Origin: Leifsonia shinshuensis
Lineage (GTDB): Bacteria; Actinomycetota; Actinomycetes; Actinomycetales; Microbacteriaceae
Length of the DNA stretch: 64,000 nucleotides
NCBI RefSeq assembly: GCF_022606355.1
Contig: NZ_JAHHZQ010000002.1
Location: 62,001-126,000 of the forward strand
Reading direction: 5' to 3'
Below are positions 60,557 through 64,000 of the stretch, piece by piece (the first letter of the stretch is position 1; every line of letters begins with the position of its first letter). The position numbers and the translations under genes were made by a program. Below the pieces are notes generated by a model. The model saw only the letters and a program-made list of their open reading frames with translations, was not told the origin of the DNA and ran no database searches.

Positions 60557-61759
60557 ATGACTGCGCGCCCTGATCGCACTCGTCCCGAGACATTGGCAGA
60601 GTCCAGCCTCGCCGTGCACGCCGGGAACCGCCTCGACTCGACCAAGGCCCTGCGCACCCCGCTGGTCATGTCGAACTCGTATCAGCTTCCCGACGACCCC
60701 AGCGAGATCAGCTGGTCGGCCACCGCGCCGGGACTCTACACCCGCAACACGGGCGTCAACCAGGAGGCGCTCCAGCACAAGCTCGCGGCCCTGGACGAGG
60801 CGGAGGATGCGGTCGCGCTCGCCTCCGGCGTCGCCGCACTCCACGCCGTATTCTTCACCCATGTCCGCGTGGGCGACCACGTTCTGGTGAGCGACGTCAC
60901 CTACGAGGCCACGTGGCGGCTCTGGACCGAGCTCCTGCCCGGGCGCTACGGGATCGAAGCGACCTTCGTCGACATCACCGACCTCGAAGCGGTCCGGGCC
61001 GCGCTGCGTCCGAACACCCGCCTGGTCTGCATCGAAGCCATCGCCAACCCCACGACGAAAGTCGCGGATGTCGCCGCGATCGCCGACATCGTCCACGACG
61101 CGGGCGCCATCCTCATGGTCGACTCGACCTACACGCCACCACCCCTCTACCGCCCGATCGCCGACGGCGCCGACCTGGTGGTCCACTCCCTCACGAAGTA
61201 CATCAACGGGCACGGCGATGCCATGGGCGGCTCGGTCTCCGGCAGGCGAGAGCTCATCGAGCCGATCAAGGCCGACGCCATGGTCGATGTCGGAGGCATC
61301 ATCTCGCCGTTCAATGCGTGGCAGATCCAGCGCGGGTCGGTCACGCTTCCGCTCCGCCTGCGTCAGCACCTGTCGTCGGCGGAGACGATCTCACGCTTCC
61401 TCGAAGAAGACCCCCGTGTCGCCTACGTCTACTACCCTGGTCTGCCGTCCCACCCCGAGCACGAGCTCGCCACCCGGCAGTTCCGCGGACGCGGATACGG
61501 CGGAATGATGGCGTTCGCCGTCCAGGGAGGCCCAGACATGCAGAACCGCTTCGTGGCGAATCTCCGACTGATCACCTCCGGCTTCTCGCTCGGCCACGAC
61601 GACTCCCTCATCGTGCACACCGGGACCGAAGGCGGCCGCGTCGCGACCTACCCGGAACCCTTCCGCACGATGGGCCATCTGCGTTTGTCGGTTGGGCTCG
61701 AGGACGCGGCCGATCTCGTCACCGACCTCGCATATGCGCTCGACGAGACCTACGGGTGA
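60557..61759 (+). CDS. PLP-dependent transsulfuration-family enzyme (Cys/Met metabolism)
   Basis: 400 residues. Lys214 in HSLTKYINGHGD binds PLP; YTRNTGVN (61-68) contacts PLP phosphate from the partner subunit; ASGVAALHAVFF is the conserved phosphate loop. The family includes methionine gamma-lyase, cystathionine gamma-lyase and O-acetylhomoserine sulfhydrylase. The Cys that marks methionine gamma-lyase appears replaced by Ala (TYEATW), so that subtype is unlikely. AAGGAGG precedes ATG 60557. With an Lrp-type regulator facing it, it probably degrades a sulfur amino acid or homoserine derivative. Confidence 0.82.
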   Translation: MTARPDRTRPETLAESSLAVHAGNRLDSTKALRTPLVMSNSYQLPDDPSEISWSATAPGLYTRNTGVNQEALQHKLAALDEAEDAVALASGVAALHAVFFTHVRVGDHVLVSDVTYEATWRLWTELLPGRYGIEATFVDITDLEAVRAALRPNTRLVCIEAIANPTTKVADVAAIADIVHDAGAILMVDSTYTPPPLYRPIADGADLVVHSLTKYINGHGDAMGGSVSGRRELIEPIKADAMVDVGGIISPFNAWQIQRGSVTLPLRLRQHLSSAETISRFLEEDPRVAYVYYPGLPSHPEHELATRQFRGRGYGGMMAFAVQGGPDMQNRFVANLRLITSGFSLGHDDSLIVHTGTEGGRVATYPEPFRTMGHLRLSVGLEDAADLVTDLAYALDETYG

Positions 61760-62241
61760 AGCGCGGCCCTGGCAGGCGAACACGCGACATCAGAAGCCCA
61801 CTCGAGCCATCTGCTCACGAATCTGGCTCTGGGTGGCGGCCGCCGCCGACTCTCTGCCGCAGCGGTGAGATTCGCCGGACCGCGGAGCGGCGGAGGGCGT
61901 GGGATTCGAACTCTCGCCACGGCCCGCTCAACCTCCGCAATACTTTCAAGATCCGCGGAAATTCGGCATCTTTGAGTGCTCAAGACCGCCACCCGATCCG
62001 GTTGGATTCTCCTCAAGTGTTGTCAAAGTGTTGTCACGCAATCGGGATGGCGGAACCGACTGAGATCCGCTCCGGAGCTGACCGCTCGGGAGCCGTCATG
62101 CCGGTCCAATGAGTCTGAATGCGCTCGATCCAGCTATCAGGGGACGATGCGTCAGCAAATCCTGCTTGCACGCCCGTTCAAACTGTCAGAGCGAGCACTA
62201 TCAAAGCTTGAAAGCATGAGGTTTCTTTACCTCAAGGGCGG
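61760..62241. other. Intergenic region with a tRNA-like T-arm remnant; no gene seen
   Basis: 482 bases between the PLP enzyme and the convergent wall-hydrolase gene. At 61891-61935, read on the minus strand, GAGAGTTCGAATCCCAC followed by GCCCTCCGCC looks like the T loop and acceptor end of a tRNA, but the stem is imperfect and no 5' half is present. The stretch after 61930 is less GC-rich than the rest. I see no coding sequence, and read the T-arm piece as a possible att scar. Confidence 0.4.
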
Positions 62242-63579
62242 CTACATCGGATCGTTGATGTGGAGGTGGTCGCAGGTGTCGTTGAAGTCTTGGAAGTTGC
62301 GCAGGGCAGGCTCGTTTCCTGCGTTACGTCGGCAGCTGCGCTGACCTAGACCCGAACCGTAGGGCATCCTCGGGTCCAGGACACGGATCAACGTCAACGA
62401 GTTGCCGTCGGCACCGGTAGCGGAGCTCCCATTGAAGCTGTAGAAGTCCACCGCATGGCCGCCACCTCCTGCATAGTGTTGCGAATAGATCCCGGCGCCC
62501 TCGATCTGGCCGGTGCAGCGACGATTGATATCGCTGACCCCGACGCTCGAAAAGGTGTGAAGAGCAATCACCATTGCTTGAAGCACCTGTGTGTCGATTC
62601 CGCAGTTCGGCACCGAGCGGCCCTCTGCGATCCACCGGATCTCCATGATGTGGTCGGGGTAGGAACCGGACAGCCGTCCGGCTGAGACGTATCCCATCAG
62701 CTCCTGGGCAAGTGCGCGCGCATCGGTAGATACTGGCGCGCTGGGACCCGCGGCCGCGGCTGCTGCCGCCGCGGCAGCTGCTGCCGCGGCAGCCGCAGCA
62801 GCTCGCGCCGCAACTCCGGCTTGATACTGCTGCTCGGTCACCGCTGTCGCGCTGGTGAGCGACGCCAGCTGAGCTTGAAGCTCATTCTCGTGAGCTGTCT
62901 GAGCGGACAGGGCTGCGATCATGTCCCGTTGTGCCTGCACGGCCTTTGCGAGCGCTGCTTTCGCCGCGGCCGCCAGGGCAGCGAGGGCATTCTTTGCCGA
63001 CACGGCCTGGTCGCTGGCCGCCTTGGCATTGTTGCTGTCCTGAGCCGCTTGTGAGTACAGGCCGTTGATTGTCGAAGTGAGCTTTCCCAGGCTGCTCAGT
63101 CGATACAACAGTCCGTCTGCGTCGGTCGACTTACTGAGCAGGAGGCTCCCGGTGAGGTTTTGGTCTCCCGTGCGGATCAACTTTGCCATCACCGTCGCCG
63201 CCTGCTGGTGTGAGGTCTCGGACTTCTTTTTCAGTCGCGCCGCCTCGGCGGCCAGCATGTCCGATTTCTTCTGGCCCGCGGCCAGGGCGAACTGGGCCGC
63301 CTCGTTATCCTTTTCCCGAGCGGCAGCGGCATCCTCGGCCGCTTTCGCTTGCGTTTTGAGCCCAGCAATAAGCGCGGTGATCGCATTAACCTGGGCCTGC
63401 TTGGCGGCCTCGCTGGATCGAGCGGCCAGTACATCGCCCCACGATGGATAGTTATCCGCAAACGCTTTCGGGACGGCGACCCCATTCCAAGCGGCCAGAA
63501 CCGCCACAACCACGAGGATCACCCCCAGACGCGACCAGACGTACCCACTGTGGGGCGCAGAGCCGAGAGGTAGTCGCAT
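62242..63579 (-). CDS. Secreted coiled-coil protein with M15-like peptidase domain
   Basis: 445 residues. Signal peptide about 15-41. Residues ~50-255 are Ala/Lys/Gln-rich coiled coil, as in wall hydrolases of the PcsB/RipA type. A run of 18 Ala (260-277) links to a C-terminal domain (~280-445) where His368 (YSQHYAGG), Asp378 (HAVDF) and His440 (DHLHI) resemble the zinc ligands of M15 D,D-carboxypeptidases. Likely cleaves peptidoglycan outside the cell. ATG 63579 is chosen because the signal peptide begins just after. Confidence 0.75.
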   Translation of the reverse strand: MRLPLGSAPHSGYVWSRLGVILVVVAVLAAWNGVAVPKAFADNYPSWGDVLAARSSEAAKQAQVNAITALIAGLKTQAKAAEDAAAAREKDNEAAQFALAAGQKKSDMLAAEAARLKKKSETSHQQAATVMAKLIRTGDQNLTGSLLLSKSTDADGLLYRLSSLGKLTSTINGLYSQAAQDSNNAKAASDQAVSAKNALAALAAAAKAALAKAVQAQRDMIAALSAQTAHENELQAQLASLTSATAVTEQQYQAGVAARAAAAAAAAAAAAAAAAAAGPSAPVSTDARALAQELMGYVSAGRLSGSYPDHIMEIRWIAEGRSVPNCGIDTQVLQAMVIALHTFSSVGVSDINRRCTGQIEGAGIYSQHYAGGGGHAVDFYSFNGSSATGADGNSLTLIRVLDPRMPYGSGLGQRSCRRNAGNEPALRNFQDFNDTCDHLHINDPM

Positions 63580-63801
63580 TTCGCTTCCGAAGAGTAGGGA
63601 ACCTGATTGTGGGGGCGAACAGGCCCGGTCGCCAGTTCCCGACGCTAACCCGTGACGGGTCGCTGCCTTCCCGCAACACGCCGTCGGTAGGCCCGCCGTT
63701 GAGGAACGTCCTCTGCCCGAGCGCGTGCCTACGCAAGTCGAGTCGCCTCGAATTCGTCCCGGGGTCTCAGTGTTTGCTGCGCAACGGAGACAGCAATCCA
63801 A

Positions 63802-64000
63802 TCAGCTGGCGAGCTGAGCTGTGGCGGAGCTGCCGCTAGCGCTCTGAGGACGGATCACAAAGTCGTCAAGGTTGCGCACGGTGGAGCGCACGTGACTGGA
63901 TGCGGCAGCGGCGACGGTGTCGGCCACCTCAAGGCTTACGTCGTCCAGGGTGATCGTTGCGTTGCCTTGGAGTCGGTGTCCGACCCAGCGCAACTGGACA
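63802..64000 (-). CDS. Cation diffusion facilitator, C-terminal part (cut by window edge)
   Basis: Only the last ~65 residues are present. QLRWVGHRLQGNATITLDD, then VADTVAAAASSHVRSTVRNLDDFVI, matches the ferredoxin-like cytoplasmic domain that ends CDF metal exporters. The rest lies past 64000. Exports divalent metal such as zinc or iron in exchange for protons; which metal cannot be told here. Confidence 0.65.
   Translation of the reverse strand, partial: VQLRWVGHRLQGNATITLDDVSLEVADTVAAAASSHVRSTVRNLDDFVIRPQSASGSSATAQLAS

Noticed and set aside
62757-62812. GCN-rich repetitive stretch considered as a repeat element or CRISPR-like array
   Set aside because: It encodes the uninterrupted alanine linker of the secreted wall protein; there are no spacers and no regular repeat unit.

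Overview
The window is high-GC DNA with closely packed genes, many GTG or TTG starts and many ATGA or TGATG stop/start overlaps. It carries LacI, IclR, TetR, MarR and Lrp regulators, lipoprotein-anchored ABC importers and a sortase-type surface protein. This suggests an actinobacterium, most likely a soil- or plant-associated Microbacteriaceae (Leifsonia/Microbacterium-like). The taxonomic call is inference from style and protein families. I saw no rRNA, complete tRNA, CRISPR array, insertion sequence or phage module.

Layout: (1) 1-1.4 kb, permeases of a spermidine/putrescine-type importer, one cut by the window edge. (2) 1.6-3.2 kb, an NTF2-like protein and a cell-wall thioester adhesin. (3) 3.3-6.8 kb, a MarR regulator facing two LLM flavin monooxygenases and an F420-type NAD(P)-binding reductase, with paired palindromic operators between them. 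(4) 6.8-13.4 kb, a sugar ABC importer, LacI regulator and FGGY kinase, with a divergent class II aldolase. (5) 13.5-30.8 kb, the main system. Its enzymes match nearly every step of vitamin B6 degradation pathway I known from Mesorhizobium loti: pyridoxamine-pyruvate aminotransferase, GMC-type pyridoxine 4-oxidase, SDR-type pyridoxal 4-dehydrogenase, 4-pyridoxolactonase, 5-formyl-pyridinecarboxylate dehydrogenase, pyridine-dicarboxylate decarboxylase, the ring-opening FAD oxygenase, and acetamidomethylene-succinate hydrolase. They sit with a BMP/nucleoside-type ABC importer and an IclR regulator. Four promoters in this block share a three-arm operator-like sequence with fixed spacing, so the block looks like one regulon. 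A second GMC enzyme for 4-pyridoxate oxidation was not seen.

(6) 30.9-37.4 kb, an oligosaccharide ABC importer with a GH32-like hydrolase, a serine beta-lactamase-fold hydrolase and a divergent LacI. (7) 37.5-42.8 kb, a NarL/HisKA_3 two-component pair with an alpha/beta hydrolase, then an SDR-alpha/beta hydrolase fusion cotranscribed with a TetR whose promoter has a perfect palindrome. (8) 42.9-48 kb, an amidohydrolase, a TetR, an M24 peptidase-like protein and an APC permease; two operators of identical geometry tie them together. (9) 48.3-50.8 kb, a membrane protein with an ECF sigma factor, a decayed alcohol dehydrogenase, an AhpD-like protein and a tRNA-like 3' fragment. (10) 50.9-61.8 kb, an amino-acid catabolic island. 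It holds homoserine dehydrogenase, aldehyde dehydrogenase and aspartase in one operon (a plausible homoserine to aspartate to fumarate route), alanine racemase with an amino acid permease, a transsulfuration-family PLP enzyme, two Lrp-type and two IclR-type regulators. (11) 62.2-64 kb, a secreted M15-like wall hydrolase and the C-terminus of a cation diffusion facilitator.

Enzyme names in region 5 rest on recalled family resemblance, motif positions and co-occurrence, not on a database search.
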